Shown: one piece after another, positions 34,490 to 43,725 of the stretch
How positions within the stretch are numbered: the first letter of the stretch is position 1
Layout: each line of letters opens with the position of its first letter
DNA from: SG8-30 sp963695085
GTDB lineage: Bacteria > Pseudomonadota > Gammaproteobacteria > Steroidobacterales > Steroidobacteraceae
DNA: 64,000 nt
Direction of reading: 5' to 3'
Assembly: GCA_963695085.1 (NCBI GenBank)
Contig: CAVOFV010000006.1
Span: forward strand, 186,001-250,000
The notes under the pieces: generated by a model
Database searches by the model: none
Told to the model about the DNA's origin: nothing
Seen by the model: only the letters and a program-made list of their open reading frames with translations
Position numbers and translations under genes: made by a program

Positions 34490-35914
34490 ATGGAACGGGT
34501 CGAAACCTATAACGACAGGGTCGTGCGCCAGTTCGCCATCATGACCGTGGTCTGGGGCATCGTCGGCATGCTGGTCGGCGTCATCATCGCGGCCCAGCTG
34601 CTGTGGCCGGCGCTCAACTTCGACCTGCCGTGGCTGAGCTACGGCCGCTTGCGGCCGCTGCACACCAATGCGGTGATCTTCGCTTTCGGCGGCTCCGCGC
34701 TGTTCGCCGCCTCGTACTACATCGTGCAGCGCACCTGCCATGCCCGGCTGTTCTCGGATGGATTGACGGCCTTCACGTTCTGGGGCTGGCAGCTGATCAT
34801 CGTCGCCGCCGCCGTGACGCTGCCGCTCGGCATGACCGGCGGCAAGGAGTACGCGGAACTGGAGTGGCCGATCGACGTGGCCATCGCCGTCGTATGGATC
34901 AGTTACGCCGTCGTGTTCTTCGGCACGCTGGTCAGGCGCAAGGTCCGCCACATCTACGTCGCCAACTGGTTCTTCGCGGCCTATATCCTGACGATCGCGA
35001 TCCTGCACATCGGCAACAGCGCCGCCGTGCCGGTCACGCTGGGCAAGTCCTATTCCGCCTACTCGGGGACGGTGGATGCGATGGTGCAGTGGTGGTACGG
35101 CCACAATGCCGTCGGCTTCTTCCTGACGGCCGGCTTTCTCGGGATGATGTACTACTTCGTGCCCAAGCAGGCCGGCAGGCCCGTCTATTCCTACCGCCTG
35201 TCGGTCGTGCACTTCTGGGCGCTGGTCGCGATCTACATGTGGGCCGGCCCGCACCACCTGCACTACACGACGCTGCCGGACTGGGCGCAGACGCTGGGCA
35301 TGGTCTTCTCCGTCATACTGCTCGCGCCGTCCTGGGGCGGCATGATCAACGGCGTCATGACGCTGTCGGGCGCCTGGCACAAGTTGCGCACCGACCCGAT
35401 CCTCAAGTTCATGATCGTCTCGCTGTCCTTCTACGGCATGTCCACCTTCGAGGGACCGATGATGTCCATCAAGACGGTGAATGCGCTGTCGCACTACACC
35501 GACTGGACCATCGGCCACGTGCATTCCGGCGCGCTGGGCTGGGTCGCGATGATCTCGGTCGGTTCGATCTACGCGCTGATACCCAAGCTGTTCGGCCGCA
35601 GCGCGATGTACAGCACGCGCATGATCGACGTGCATTTCTGGACGACCACCATCGGCATCGTGCTGTACGTCACCTCGATGTGGATTGCGGGCGTCATGCA
35701 GGGCCTCATGTGGCGCGCCACCAACGCCGACGGCACGCTCACCTATACGTTCATCGAGGCGCTGGCGGCTACCCACCCCTACTATGCCGTGCGCCTGGCG
35801 GGCGGCCTGCTGGTGCTGGGCGGCATGTTCCTGATGGCCTGGAACGTGTGGAAGACGGCAGGTGCCGGCTCGTCCACGCGCGACGTCCCGGTTCCCGCGC
35901 CGGTGACGGCCTGA
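34490..35914 (+). CDS. ccoN: cbb3-type cytochrome c oxidase subunit I
   Basis: A 474-residue catalytic membrane subunit of the high-affinity oxygen reductase. Heme and copper ligands are all visible: H58 (RPLHTNAV), H205 (WWYGHNAVG), H255 and H256 (GPHHLHY), and H343/H345 (IGHVHSG). About twelve transmembrane helices are present. It opens a complete operon ccoNOQP plus assembly genes. ATG 34490 follows a GGGAAGA ribosome site. The linked FixLJ pair at 44-47 kb suggests oxygen control. Confidence 0.97.
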   Translation: MERVETYNDRVVRQFAIMTVVWGIVGMLVGVIIAAQLLWPALNFDLPWLSYGRLRPLHTNAVIFAFGGSALFAASYYIVQRTCHARLFSDGLTAFTFWGWQLIIVAAAVTLPLGMTGGKEYAELEWPIDVAIAVVWISYAVVFFGTLVRRKVRHIYVANWFFAAYILTIAILHIGNSAAVPVTLGKSYSAYSGTVDAMVQWWYGHNAVGFFLTAGFLGMMYYFVPKQAGRPVYSYRLSVVHFWALVAIYMWAGPHHLHYTTLPDWAQTLGMVFSVILLAPSWGGMINGVMTLSGAWHKLRTDPILKFMIVSLSFYGMSTFEGPMMSIKTVNALSHYTDWTIGHVHSGALGWVAMISVGSIYALIPKLFGRSAMYSTRMIDVHFWTTTIGIVLYVTSMWIAGVMQGLMWRATNADGTLTYTFIEALAATHPYYAVRLAGGLLVLGGMFLMAWNVWKTAGAGSSTRDVPVPAPVTA

Positions 35915-35923
35915 GGTGCACGC

Positions 35924-36532
35924 ATGAAACACGAACGCATCGAGAAGAACGCCGGGTTGCTGGGTGTGCTGACCGCCATCGCGATCAGCTTCGGCGGGCT
36001 CGCCGAAGTCGTGCCGCTGTATTTCTCCGGGCAGGTGACCGAACCGGCGCCGGGCGTCGCCCCCTACGGTGCGCTGGCGCTGGAGGGCCGCGACATCTAC
36101 CTGCGCGAGGGCTGCTACGGCTGCCACTCGCAGATGATCCGGCCGCTGCGCGCGGAAACGCAGCGCTACGGCCACTACTCGCTGGCCGGCGAGTCGGTCT
36201 ACGACCACCCGTTCCAGTTCGGTTCCAAGCGCACCGGACCGGACCTGGCCCGCGTCGGCGGACGCTACTCCGACGAATGGCACCGCCTGCACCTGATGAA
36301 CCCGCGCGACCTCGTGCCCGAGTCCAACATGCCTGGTTACCCGTGGCTCGCGGAGCGGACCATCGACGGCGCGGCAACCGGCGACAAGATGCGCGCGCTG
36401 CGCCTGGTCGGCGTGCCCTACACGGACGAGCAGATCGACGGCGCGGCTGCCGACGTCGAGGGGCGCACCGAGATGCAGGCGCTGATCGCCTACCTGCAGG
36501 GGCTGGGTCTGGCGTCCCGGGAATGGCGGTAG
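35924..36532 (+). CDS. ccoO: cbb3-type cytochrome c oxidase monoheme subunit II
   Basis: A 202-residue membrane-anchored c-type cytochrome. There is one N-terminal helix (residues 11-29), then the heme motif CYGCH (C64, C67, H68) followed by SQMIRPL, the family signature. The distal Met ligand is probably within VPESNMPGYPW. It starts nine bases after ccoN and passes electrons from CcoP to CcoN. Confidence 0.97.
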   Translation: MKHERIEKNAGLLGVLTAIAISFGGLAEVVPLYFSGQVTEPAPGVAPYGALALEGRDIYLREGCYGCHSQMIRPLRAETQRYGHYSLAGESVYDHPFQFGSKRTGPDLARVGGRYSDEWHRLHLMNPRDLVPESNMPGYPWLAERTIDGAATGDKMRALRLVGVPYTDEQIDGAAADVEGRTEMQALIAYLQGLGLASREWR

Positions 36533-36536
36533 ACCG

Positions 36537-36695
36537 ATGGACACCGGGACCCTGCAAGGCCTCGCGACCCTGGCTGCGTTGCTGGCTTTTGTCGGGGTGA
36601 TCGCATGGGCCTGGAGCGCGCGGCGCAAGGGCAATTTCGACGCCGCCGCGCGCATGCCGCTCGAGGACGACCGCGACATGAACGAGGACAAATGA
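36537..36695 (+). CDS. ccoQ: cbb3-type cytochrome c oxidase small subunit
   Basis: A 52-residue protein with one membrane helix (residues about 8-28) followed by SARRKGNFDAAARMPL and an acidic tail. Size, helix and position between ccoO and ccoP are diagnostic for CcoQ/FixQ, which stabilises the complex. ATG 36537 is four bases after the ccoO stop, and its TGA is one base before the ccoP ATG. Confidence 0.92.
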   Translation: MDTGTLQGLATLAALLAFVGVIAWAWSARRKGNFDAAARMPLEDDRDMNEDK

Positions 36696-36696
36696 G

Positions 36697-37668
36697 ATGA
36701 CCACGGGCTGGACCCTGTACATCGTGCTCCTGACGGCCATCAACATCATCGGGTCGGTCTGGCTGCTGTGGGCCACGTCGAAGCGGACGCCCGGCGAACA
36801 GGCGCCCGGCACGGAGACGACCGGCCACGTCTGGGACGGAGACCTGCGCGAATTCAACAACCCGCTGCCGCGCTGGTGGCTGTGGCTGTTCTACCTGTCG
36901 GTGCTGTTCGGCCTTGGCTATCTGGTGCTGTACCCGGGTCTGGGCAGCTGGCGCGGCACGCTGGGCTGGTCCCAGGAAGCACAGTGGCGGGCCGAGGTCG
37001 ACGCCGCCGATGCAGCGGTCGTCTCGCTGTTCGAGCGTTTCGCCAGCCTGGACTTCGACGCATTGCGTGCCGACCGGCCAGCCATGGACATGGCGCGCAA
37101 CCTGTATGCCAACAACTGCTCAACCTGCCACGGCTCGGACGCGCGCGGCGCACCGGGATTCCCCAACCTGACCGACGGCGACTGGCTGTTCGGCGGCGGC
37201 GAAGAAACCGTCACCGCCACGATCGCCTACGGCCGCAACAGCGTGATGCCGCCGTGGGGCGACGTGCTCGGCGAGCAGGGCGTCGAGGAAGTGGTTGCCT
37301 ACGTGCTGCAGTTGTCCGGCCAGTCGGTGCCGGGGCCGCTGGCGGCCGCGGGCGCGGCCAAGTTCGCGACCTACTGTGCGGCCTGCCATGGCTTCGACGG
37401 CAAGGGCATGCAGGCCGTCGGTGCACCCAACCTGACCGACGGCATCTGGCTGTACGGCGGTACCGCCGAGGCGGTTCGCGATGTCATCGCCGCCGGACGC
37501 ACCCACATGATGCCGGCGCAGCTCGAGTTGCTGGGACCCGATCGCGTGCGCCTGCTCGCCGCGTACGTGCTGGGCCTCGCGCCTGTTGCTGCGCCGGCGG
37601 AGGCAGACGCGGAGCACCCCACGGATGATGGGCACGAACAGCCGGGAACCGCGCATGATGGCGGATGA
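36697..37668 (+). CDS. ccoP: cbb3-type cytochrome c oxidase diheme subunit III
   Basis: A 323-residue membrane-bound diheme cytochrome c. Two N-terminal helices are followed by two c-type domains with CSTCH (C141, C144, H145) and CAACH (C227, C230, H231). The FNNPLPRWW block before the second helix is a CcoP hallmark. The C-terminal tail is Pro/Ala and acidic rich and continues over the start of the next gene. Confidence 0.97.
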   Translation: MTTGWTLYIVLLTAINIIGSVWLLWATSKRTPGEQAPGTETTGHVWDGDLREFNNPLPRWWLWLFYLSVLFGLGYLVLYPGLGSWRGTLGWSQEAQWRAEVDAADAAVVSLFERFASLDFDALRADRPAMDMARNLYANNCSTCHGSDARGAPGFPNLTDGDWLFGGGEETVTATIAYGRNSVMPPWGDVLGEQGVEEVVAYVLQLSGQSVPGPLAAAGAAKFATYCAACHGFDGKGMQAVGAPNLTDGIWLYGGTAEAVRDVIAAGRTHMMPAQLELLGPDRVRLLAAYVLGLAPVAAPAEADAEHPTDDGHEQPGTAHDGG

Positions 37669-37975
37669 CGAGACGCCGGGAACCGGACCGCAGCCGGATG
37701 ACCCGCCGGCGTCGCTCGGCCGGCTGGCGCAAGACGTCGCCGTCGTGCTGTGGCCCTCGTTCCTGGCGGCGTCCGTGGCGACCATGGTCTGCTTCGCGTT
37801 TCTCGATCCGCTGCTGTTCGGCGATGCCTTCGGCTCGCCGGCCTGGCTGGAGAGCCGCATGGCCGGTTACGCCGTCGGGTTCTTCTTCTTCTGGTTGACC
37901 TGCACACTGTCGAGCGCGCTCACCCTGTTCCTCGTGCGCACCGCGCGTCCGGCCGCGGTGGAGCGCCGCCGCTGA
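37655..37975 (+). CDS. Small two-helix membrane protein in the cbb3 operon
   Basis: A 106-residue protein with no known family that I recognise. It has an acidic, Pro-rich N-terminus, then two hydrophobic segments (about residues 28-55 and 68-95) and a basic end. ATG 37655 or 37658 lies within the end of ccoP, overlapping by 8-14 bases, and the gene sits between ccoP and ccoG, where assembly genes usually begin. A role in oxidase assembly or stability is inferred from position only. Confidence 0.7.
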   Translation: MMADDETPGTGPQPDDPPASLGRLAQDVAVVLWPSFLAASVATMVCFAFLDPLLFGDAFGSPAWLESRMAGYAVGFFFFWLTCTLSSALTLFLVRTARPAAVERRR

Positions 37976-37997
37976 ACGCGGCGCGACGGACCGCCTC

Positions 37998-39383
37998 ATG
38001 ACCAACCAGGCGGCCAGTGCAACGCCGGCCACGGTGTCGTCTTACCAGGCGCACCAGAAGATCTACCCGCGCGAGGTAAGCGGCCGCTTCGACCGATTGC
38101 GGCAGGTCGCCATCTGGGTGCTGCTGGGCCTGTACTACGTGCTGCCGTGGGTGCCGTGGGACGGCCGGCAGTCCGTGCTGTTCGACCTGCCGGCGCGCAA
38201 GTTCTACGTGTTCGGCATCGTCTTCTGGCCGCAGGATTTCATCTACCTGACCTGGCTGCTGGTCATCGCCGGGCTGTCGCTGTTCTTCTTCACGGCCGTG
38301 GCCGGGAGACTGTGGTGCGGCTTCGCCTGTCCTCAGACCGTATGGACCGAGGTGTTCGTGCGCATCGAGCGCATGATCGAGGGCGACCGCAACCGGCGCA
38401 TCAAGCTGGATGCCGGGCCGTGGGACCGCAACAGGATCACCCGCAAGGTCATCAAGCACGTGACCTGGGCCGCGCTCGCGCTGTGGACCGGGTTCACGTT
38501 CGTCGGCTTCTTCACGCCGATCCAGGATCTCGCCGCCAAGGTCGCAGCGCTGGCAACGGGGCCGTGGGAGACGTTCTGGGTGCTGTTCTACGGCTTCGCC
38601 ACCTGGGGCAACGCAGGCTTCATGCGCGAGCAGGTCTGCAAGTACATGTGCCCGTACGCCCGCTTCCAGAGCGCGATGTTCGACCAGGACACGCTGATCA
38701 TTGCCTACGACACGCGGCGCGGCGAGCCGCGCGGCGCGCGCACCCGGCAGGCGGACCCGCGCGCCCTGGGCCTCGGGGATTGCATCGAGTGCCAGGCCTG
38801 CGTGCATGTCTGCCCGACCGGCATCGACATCCGCGACGGGCTGCAATACGAGTGCATCGCCTGCGGGGCCTGCATCGACGCCTGCGACGGCGTCATGGAC
38901 AGGATGGGCTATCCACGCGGCCTGGTGCGCTTTACGTCGCAGTCGGCGCTCGAGACCAGCAAGTCGCGCGTGCTGCGGCCACGCATCCTCGTCTATGGCG
39001 CGGCCCTCGGCCTGCTGATCGGCACGTTTGCGCTGTCGATCGCGTTGCGCACGCCGGTCGGACTCGACGTCATGCGCGACCGCAATGCGCTGTACCGCAC
39101 GCTGCCGGACGGCAGCATCGAAAACGTCTACATGGTGCGGATCCTCAACAAGGACACGGCGGTGCACCGCTTCGTGGTGTCGGCGAGCGGACTGCCGGAC
39201 CTCAGTGTAGACACCGACCGGTCGCAGCATACGGTCGCGGCCGGCGAGGTTTATTCCCTGCCGGTGCGCGTGCGCGCGCCCGCGGGCACCGTACAGGGCA
39301 GCCATGAAGTCACCCTGCAGGTCGCCGCGACCGATGCGCCGCGGCTCCGGGCCGAGCGCGCCACGCGGTTCTTCGCGCCATGA
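37998..39383 (+). CDS. ccoG: cbb3 oxidase accessory protein CcoG (FixG-like iron-sulfur membrane protein)
   Basis: A 461-residue polytopic membrane protein with a NapH-like CGFACPQTVW segment and two tandem [4Fe-4S] motifs beginning CIECQACVHVCPTG at C262, then CIACGACIDACD. CcoG homologues reduce copper for CuB assembly in the oxidase. The C-terminal Ig-like domain is periplasmic. It starts 22 bases after the small membrane gene, and its stop overlaps ccoH (ATGA). Confidence 0.95.
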   Translation: MTNQAASATPATVSSYQAHQKIYPREVSGRFDRLRQVAIWVLLGLYYVLPWVPWDGRQSVLFDLPARKFYVFGIVFWPQDFIYLTWLLVIAGLSLFFFTAVAGRLWCGFACPQTVWTEVFVRIERMIEGDRNRRIKLDAGPWDRNRITRKVIKHVTWAALALWTGFTFVGFFTPIQDLAAKVAALATGPWETFWVLFYGFATWGNAGFMREQVCKYMCPYARFQSAMFDQDTLIIAYDTRRGEPRGARTRQADPRALGLGDCIECQACVHVCPTGIDIRDGLQYECIACGACIDACDGVMDRMGYPRGLVRFTSQSALETSKSRVLRPRILVYGAALGLLIGTFALSIALRTPVGLDVMRDRNALYRTLPDGSIENVYMVRILNKDTAVHRFVVSASGLPDLSVDTDRSQHTVAAGEVYSLPVRVRAPAGTVQGSHEVTLQVAATDAPRLRAERATRFFAP

Positions 39384-39895
39384 GCGCGCGCGTGGTCAGC
39401 GGCGCCGGCCGGCCCTGGTATCGCGAGCCGCTGATGTGGCTCGTGGTCGGCGTGCCGGCCCTGACGGTCGTGGCCGGCATCGTCACGCTGGTGCTCGCAA
39501 CGACGGGCGGCGATGTGGTCGTGCGCGACGATCTGCGCCGGGAGGGTCTGGCGATCTACGCCGACCCGGCACGCGACGCCGCGGCGGCAGCAGCCGGCGC
39601 GCGCGCCAGCCTGTCGTTCGACGCCAGCGCGGGACAGTTGCGCGCGACGGTCAGCCTCGAACGCAGTGAATTGCCCGACCGCCTGCTCGTCGTGCTGTCC
39701 CATGAGGCACGCGCCGAACTCGACCGGATGGTCTCGCTGCGGCGCGTCAATGACGCCTACACCGGCCCGCTCGAGCCCTTGCCGGGCGGTCGATGGTACG
39801 TCGAACTGACGCCACCCAACCGTGGCTGGCGGCTGCGGGGGGAGTTCGCCGGATCGCAACGGATCGTCGAGCTGCGAAACGTCGGTGGGCGCTGA
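39380..39895 (+). CDS. ccoH: FixH/CcoH-family assembly protein
   Basis: A 171-residue protein with one N-terminal helix (PLMWLVVGVPALTVVAGIVT) and a periplasmic beta-domain ending in GEFAGSQRIVEL. FixH proteins accompany FixI in assembling the cbb3 oxidase. ATG 39380 overlaps the ccoG stop by four bases. It ends just before the copper ATPase gene. Confidence 0.88.
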   Translation: MSARVVSGAGRPWYREPLMWLVVGVPALTVVAGIVTLVLATTGGDVVVRDDLRREGLAIYADPARDAAAAAAGARASLSFDASAGQLRATVSLERSELPDRLLVVLSHEARAELDRMVSLRRVNDAYTGPLEPLPGGRWYVELTPPNRGWRLRGEFAGSQRIVELRNVGGR

Positions 39896-39899
39896 GCCG

Positions 39900-42344
39900 A
39901 TGCCGGCGCCGCCCTGCTGCTTCCACTGCGGCGAGCCCGTGCCGCCCGGCACGATGCTCACCGTCACGCTGGGAAGCCATGCCCAGCCGATGTGCTGCGA
40001 GGGCTGCAAGGCCGCGGCCTGCTTCATTCGCGACGCCGGGCTGACCGACTATTACCGCTTCCGGGACGCGCCGGCGCCCCGCCCGATCATACCGGCCGAC
40101 GACGCCTGGGTGACCTACGACCTGGCCGAAGTGCAGGACCGTCTTGCCGCGACGGACGGTCGCCACCGCAGCGTCAACCTGCTGCTCGAGGGCATCCGCT
40201 GCTCCGCCTGTGCGTGGCTCGTCGAGCGGCGCCTGGAGCGCCAGGCGGGTGTGGCCGCGGTCGCGGTCAACCCCGCGACCGGTCGCGCCCGGCTCGAATG
40301 GCGGCCAGACGGCGCGCGCCTCTCCGACTTGCTGCGGACGATCGAGGCCCTCGGTTACCGGCCGCACGTGCTCGGTCTGGCCGACACCCTGGAGGTCGCG
40401 CTGCGCGAGCGGCGCCAGGCCCTGCGACGGCTGGCGGTCGCCGGTCTGGGCATGATGCAGGTGATGATGTTCGCGGTCGCCCTGTATGCGGGCGCCTTCG
40501 AGGGAATGGATCCCGTATTCCGCCAGTACCTGCGGCTGGTCAGCATGCTGGTCGCCACGCCCGTGCTGTTCTATTCAGGGCGGCCGTTCATGCTGGGCGC
40601 CTGGCGCAGCCTGCGCGCGCGGCAGTTCGGCATGGACGTGCCGGTGACGCTGGCGCTGGCACTCGCCTATGGCGCCAGCACGCTCAACACCTTTGCCGGG
40701 CGGGGCGAAGTCTATTTCGACTCGGTGACAATGTTCGTGTTCCTGCTGCTGCTGGGCCGCTATGCGGAAATGAGCGCCCGCCACCACGCCGGCAGCACGA
40801 CCGACGCGCTGGCACGTCTGCAGCCGGCCAGCGCCCTGCGCGTCGCGCCCGGCGGCGGCGAGGAACGCGTGCCGGTCAGCCGCCTCGCCGTCGGTGACAC
40901 GCTGCTGGTGCCCGCCGGCGAGGCGTTCCCGGTGGACGGGGTGCTCGCGGCAGGCACCACGGCCGCCGACGAGTCGCTGCTGACCGGCGAGCCCGGCCCG
41001 GTGAGCAAGCGCGCCGGTGCAGTGCTGATCGGCGGCTCGATCAATGTTGGCGGTCCGGCGCGGCTGACGGTCACCGCCATCGGCCACGAAACGGTCCTCG
41101 CCGGCATCGTGAGGCTGCTGGCCAGGGCGCAGACCGAGCGGCCGGCCCTGGCGCGACTGGCGGACCGCTGGGCCGCGTGGTTCGTCGGCATCGTGCTGCT
41201 GGCGGCCGTTACCGTTGCCGTCGGCTGGATCATGGTGGATCCTGCCCGTGCGTTCGAGGCGACACTGGCCGTGCTGGTCGTGACCTGCCCCTGCGCGCTG
41301 TCACTCGCGACGCCCACGGCCATCACCGCCGCCACCTCCGCCCTTGCGCGTCATGGCCTGCTGGTCACGCGCGCGGATGCGCTCGAATCGCTGGCGCGCG
41401 CCACGCACGTCGTGCTGGACAAGACCGGCACCCTGACCATCGGCCGCCCACAGCTGCGCGGCTGCCATACGCTGGGCAGTCTCGACGAGCAGCGCTGCCT
41501 GCGCATCGCCGCGGCCCTCGAACAGGCCTCATCCCATCCGATCGCCCGCGCCTTCGGACGGGTGCCGCGGCCCCTGCCCTCCGCCGCAGCGCTGACGGTC
41601 GAGCCCGGGCACGGGCTGCAGGGCGTGGTCGAGGGGACGCGTTACCGGATCGGACGACGCGATTTCGTGGCCGGCCTGGCCGGCGCACGCAGCGCGCCAG
41701 ACGCCGGCTTGTATCTCGGCCATGCAGGCGAGTGGCTCGCGGAATTCATCATCGACGACCGCCTGCGCGACGGCGCCGCGGCCGCCGTCCAACGTCTCGC
41801 ACGGCTCGGCCTCTCAGTGGAGGTCGCCAGCGGCGACCATGCGCTCACGGTGGCACAGGTAGCTGCCGCCGCGGGCATCGAACGGCACCGGGCCCGGCTC
41901 ACGCCCGCGGACAAGATCGCGCTGGTCGCGGCGCACGAGGCGGCCGGCCGCACGGTCGTCATGGTGGGGGACGGCATCAACGACGCCCCGGTGCTGGCTG
42001 CCGCCAATGTGTCGATTGCGATGGGCGCGGGCGCGGCGCTGGCGCAGACCGCCGCCGACGCGGTGCTGATGGCGCCGGACCTCGACGTCCTGCCGCGGGC
42101 CATCGTCATTGCACGCCGCAGCCTCGCAGTCGTGCGACAGAACCTGGCCTGGGCCGTCGCCTACAACCTCGCCGCGCTGCCCGCGGCAGCGCTCGGGTTC
42201 ATCCCTCCGTGGGCCGCGGCGATCGGCATGTCCTGCAGTTCGCTGCTGGTCGTGGCCAACGCCCTGCGGCTGCGGCGCCTGGGGCACAATGTCCCGGCGC
42301 AATCTGGCGGCGGTGCGGCGCGGGCTGCCGGAGTGACGGCATGA
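39900..42344 (+). CDS. ccoI: Copper-translocating P-type ATPase for cbb3 assembly
   Basis: An 814-residue P1B ATPase of the FixI/CtpA type. It has an N-terminal Cys-rich zinc-ribbon-like region, a heavy-metal domain with C101 and C104 in RCSACAW, the transmembrane CPC motif (C463, C465) and the phosphorylation site DKTGT at D507, with GDGIND further on. FixI-type pumps deliver copper for CuB. ATG 39900 is chosen; GTG 39885 is also open. Its stop overlaps the ccoS ATG. Confidence 0.95.
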   Translation: MPAPPCCFHCGEPVPPGTMLTVTLGSHAQPMCCEGCKAAACFIRDAGLTDYYRFRDAPAPRPIIPADDAWVTYDLAEVQDRLAATDGRHRSVNLLLEGIRCSACAWLVERRLERQAGVAAVAVNPATGRARLEWRPDGARLSDLLRTIEALGYRPHVLGLADTLEVALRERRQALRRLAVAGLGMMQVMMFAVALYAGAFEGMDPVFRQYLRLVSMLVATPVLFYSGRPFMLGAWRSLRARQFGMDVPVTLALALAYGASTLNTFAGRGEVYFDSVTMFVFLLLLGRYAEMSARHHAGSTTDALARLQPASALRVAPGGGEERVPVSRLAVGDTLLVPAGEAFPVDGVLAAGTTAADESLLTGEPGPVSKRAGAVLIGGSINVGGPARLTVTAIGHETVLAGIVRLLARAQTERPALARLADRWAAWFVGIVLLAAVTVAVGWIMVDPARAFEATLAVLVVTCPCALSLATPTAITAATSALARHGLLVTRADALESLARATHVVLDKTGTLTIGRPQLRGCHTLGSLDEQRCLRIAAALEQASSHPIARAFGRVPRPLPSAAALTVEPGHGLQGVVEGTRYRIGRRDFVAGLAGARSAPDAGLYLGHAGEWLAEFIIDDRLRDGAAAAVQRLARLGLSVEVASGDHALTVAQVAAAAGIERHRARLTPADKIALVAAHEAAGRTVVMVGDGINDAPVLAAANVSIAMGAGAALAQTAADAVLMAPDLDVLPRAIVIARRSLAVVRQNLAWAVAYNLAALPAAALGFIPPWAAAIGMSCSSLLVVANALRLRRLGHNVPAQSGGGAARAAGVTA

Positions 42345-42523
42345 ACATCCTCTATGTGCTGATTCCGCTCGGGCTGGTGCTGCTGGCCTTTGCCGCCTGG
42401 GCCTTTTTCTGGGCCGTGGGCAGCGGCCAGTTCGACGACCTGGAGACGCCGGGCTGGTCGGTGCTGGTCGACGAAGATCGACCGCGGCCGCCAGGCGACA
42501 AGCCAGGCGAAGACGCCCCGTGA
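42341..42523 (+). CDS. ccoS: cbb3-type oxidase assembly protein CcoS
   Basis: A 60-residue protein with one helix (MNILYVLIPLGLVLLAFAAW) followed by the conserved GSGQFDDLETPG, typical of CcoS/FixS, which is needed for heme b and CuB incorporation. It overlaps ccoI by four bases (ATGA), and its stop overlaps the next GTG (GTGA). Confidence 0.95.
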   Translation: MNILYVLIPLGLVLLAFAAWAFFWAVGSGQFDDLETPGWSVLVDEDRPRPPGDKPGEDAP

Positions 42524-43254
42524 CCGTGCCCGCCTGGCCCATGATGGCCGCGGCCGCGACGCTAGGCCTGGCGGGCGCCGCCCATTGCCTGGGCATGTGC
42601 GGCGGCATCGCCGCCGCCGGCGGGTCCCATCTGGGCCGCACTGGCGCCGGCGGCCACCGGGCGCTGGCCGGCCTCGACTTCAACCTCGGTCGCGTCGCCG
42701 GCTACACGGCGCTGGGAGCCGGTGCCGGCGCCATCATCGGCGCCACCGCCGGACGGTTTCCGGCGGGACCGCTCACCGCAGGCCTGCGCATCGCCGCCGC
42801 GCTGCTGATGGCCGGACTGGCGCTGTCGCTACTGTGGCGCCGCGACCTGCTTGGCCTTGAGCGGCTGGGAGGCAGGCTGTGGCGGAGCCTGCAGCCGCTC
42901 ACCGGCCGCGCGCTGCTGCTGCCGGTCCAGCTGCGGTTCGCGGCGCTTGGCGCGCTGTGGGGTTTCCTGCCCTGCGGTCTCGTGTACTCGGCACTCGCCG
43001 TCGCGGCGACATCCGGGTCCGCGGCGGGCGGCGCGCTGACCATGCTGGCATTCGGCCTGGGCACGCTGCCTGCCATGGTTACGGCAACCCTGTTGGGCAC
43101 GGCGCTGCTCAAGCGCCTGTCCGCCGCGAAGACCCGCACCGTTGCGGGGCTGTTGATGCTGCTATTCGCGGCCTGGACGGCAGCCGGGCCCTTGCCCCAC
43201 CTGCGCGCCGCCGGCGGGGACGCGCCGGCCGGCGCATCCCAGCACCGTCACTGA
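42520..43254 (+). CDS. TauE/SafE-like (urease accessory UreH-like) membrane protein
   Basis: A 244-residue polytopic protein. The first helix region GLAGAAHCLGMCGG, with its HCxGMCGG motif, is the signature of the UreH-like/TauE-SafE domain in proteins found at the end of cbb3 operons. The second half contains GALWGFLPCGLVYSAL. The C-terminus is His-rich. It is translationally coupled to ccoS. Copper handling or cytochrome assembly is the likely role; this is inference from the Cys/His pattern and neighbourhood. Confidence 0.88.
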   Translation: MTVPAWPMMAAAATLGLAGAAHCLGMCGGIAAAGGSHLGRTGAGGHRALAGLDFNLGRVAGYTALGAGAGAIIGATAGRFPAGPLTAGLRIAAALLMAGLALSLLWRRDLLGLERLGGRLWRSLQPLTGRALLLPVQLRFAALGALWGFLPCGLVYSALAVAATSGSAAGGALTMLAFGLGTLPAMVTATLLGTALLKRLSAAKTRTVAGLLMLLFAAWTAAGPLPHLRAAGGDAPAGASQHRH

Positions 43255-43258
43255 CGGC

Positions 43259-43597
43259 TCAGCGGCCCGCCCTTTCAGCGCAGCGTACGCAACGGTCCGA
43301 GTGGGGCAGCGCCTCGAGGCGGCGTACGTCGATGGGCTCGTTGCAGACCGAGCAGTCGCCGTAGCTGCCCTCGTCGATACGCTTGATGGCGCGGTTGATC
43401 TGGGCAATCTCGGCCGCAGTCGACTCGCTCAGGCCTGCCAGCACGGCGTCATTCTCCATCTGCACCGCCTGCTCGGCGAAGTCCTTCTCGAGCGGACCGG
43501 TGGCGCGGGTTATGTCGGCGTGCACCTTGCCCGCGCGCACCATGAGCTCGCGCTTGTGCTCGATCAACCGCGCACGAATGGCGTGCGGATCCGTCAT
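43259..43597 (-). CDS. DksA/TraR-family C4 zinc-finger protein
   Basis: A 112-residue protein with an N-terminal coiled-coil (about residues 1-75, including the EQAVQMENDAVL segment) and a C4 zinc finger (C82, C85, C103, C106) of the DksA type. DksA proteins bind the RNA polymerase secondary channel, but this one is shorter than full DksA (151 residues) and lacks the usual DxxDxA-type tip, so its activity may differ. It converges on the preceding gene and is divergent from the hyperacidic gene. Confidence 0.88.
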   Translation of the reverse strand: MTDPHAIRARLIEHKRELMVRAGKVHADITRATGPLEKDFAEQAVQMENDAVLAGLSESTAAEIAQINRAIKRIDEGSYGDCSVCNEPIDVRRLEALPHSDRCVRCAERAGR

Positions 43598-43661
43598 GGG
43601 GGGGTTCCCGCTGCCCTTTTGTTCATGGTGCGCCTGGACGCCCGCCCAGCCTATGCGTAGT

Positions 43662-43725
43662 CCCCGCCAGCGGGTTTCGCAGGGTGCCTGGGCATGTCTC
43701 GCCGCCTGGATCGCCGCTGGCGGGG
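43662..43725. repeat. 12-base inverted repeat in divergent gap
   Basis: CCCCGCCAGCGG at 43662-43673 is matched exactly by its reverse complement at 43714-43725, with 40 bases between. It lies in the 243-base gap between the DksA-like gene and the hyperacidic protein gene. The spacing is too long for a simple terminator, and no U-tract follows. The rest of the gap shows nothing recognisable. Confidence 0.45.

Noticed and set aside
34418..36691. Minus-strand open frame of 757 codons opposite ccoN-ccoO-ccoQ
   Set aside because: Shadow of the oxidase genes; His/Arg/Asp-rich, no domain.
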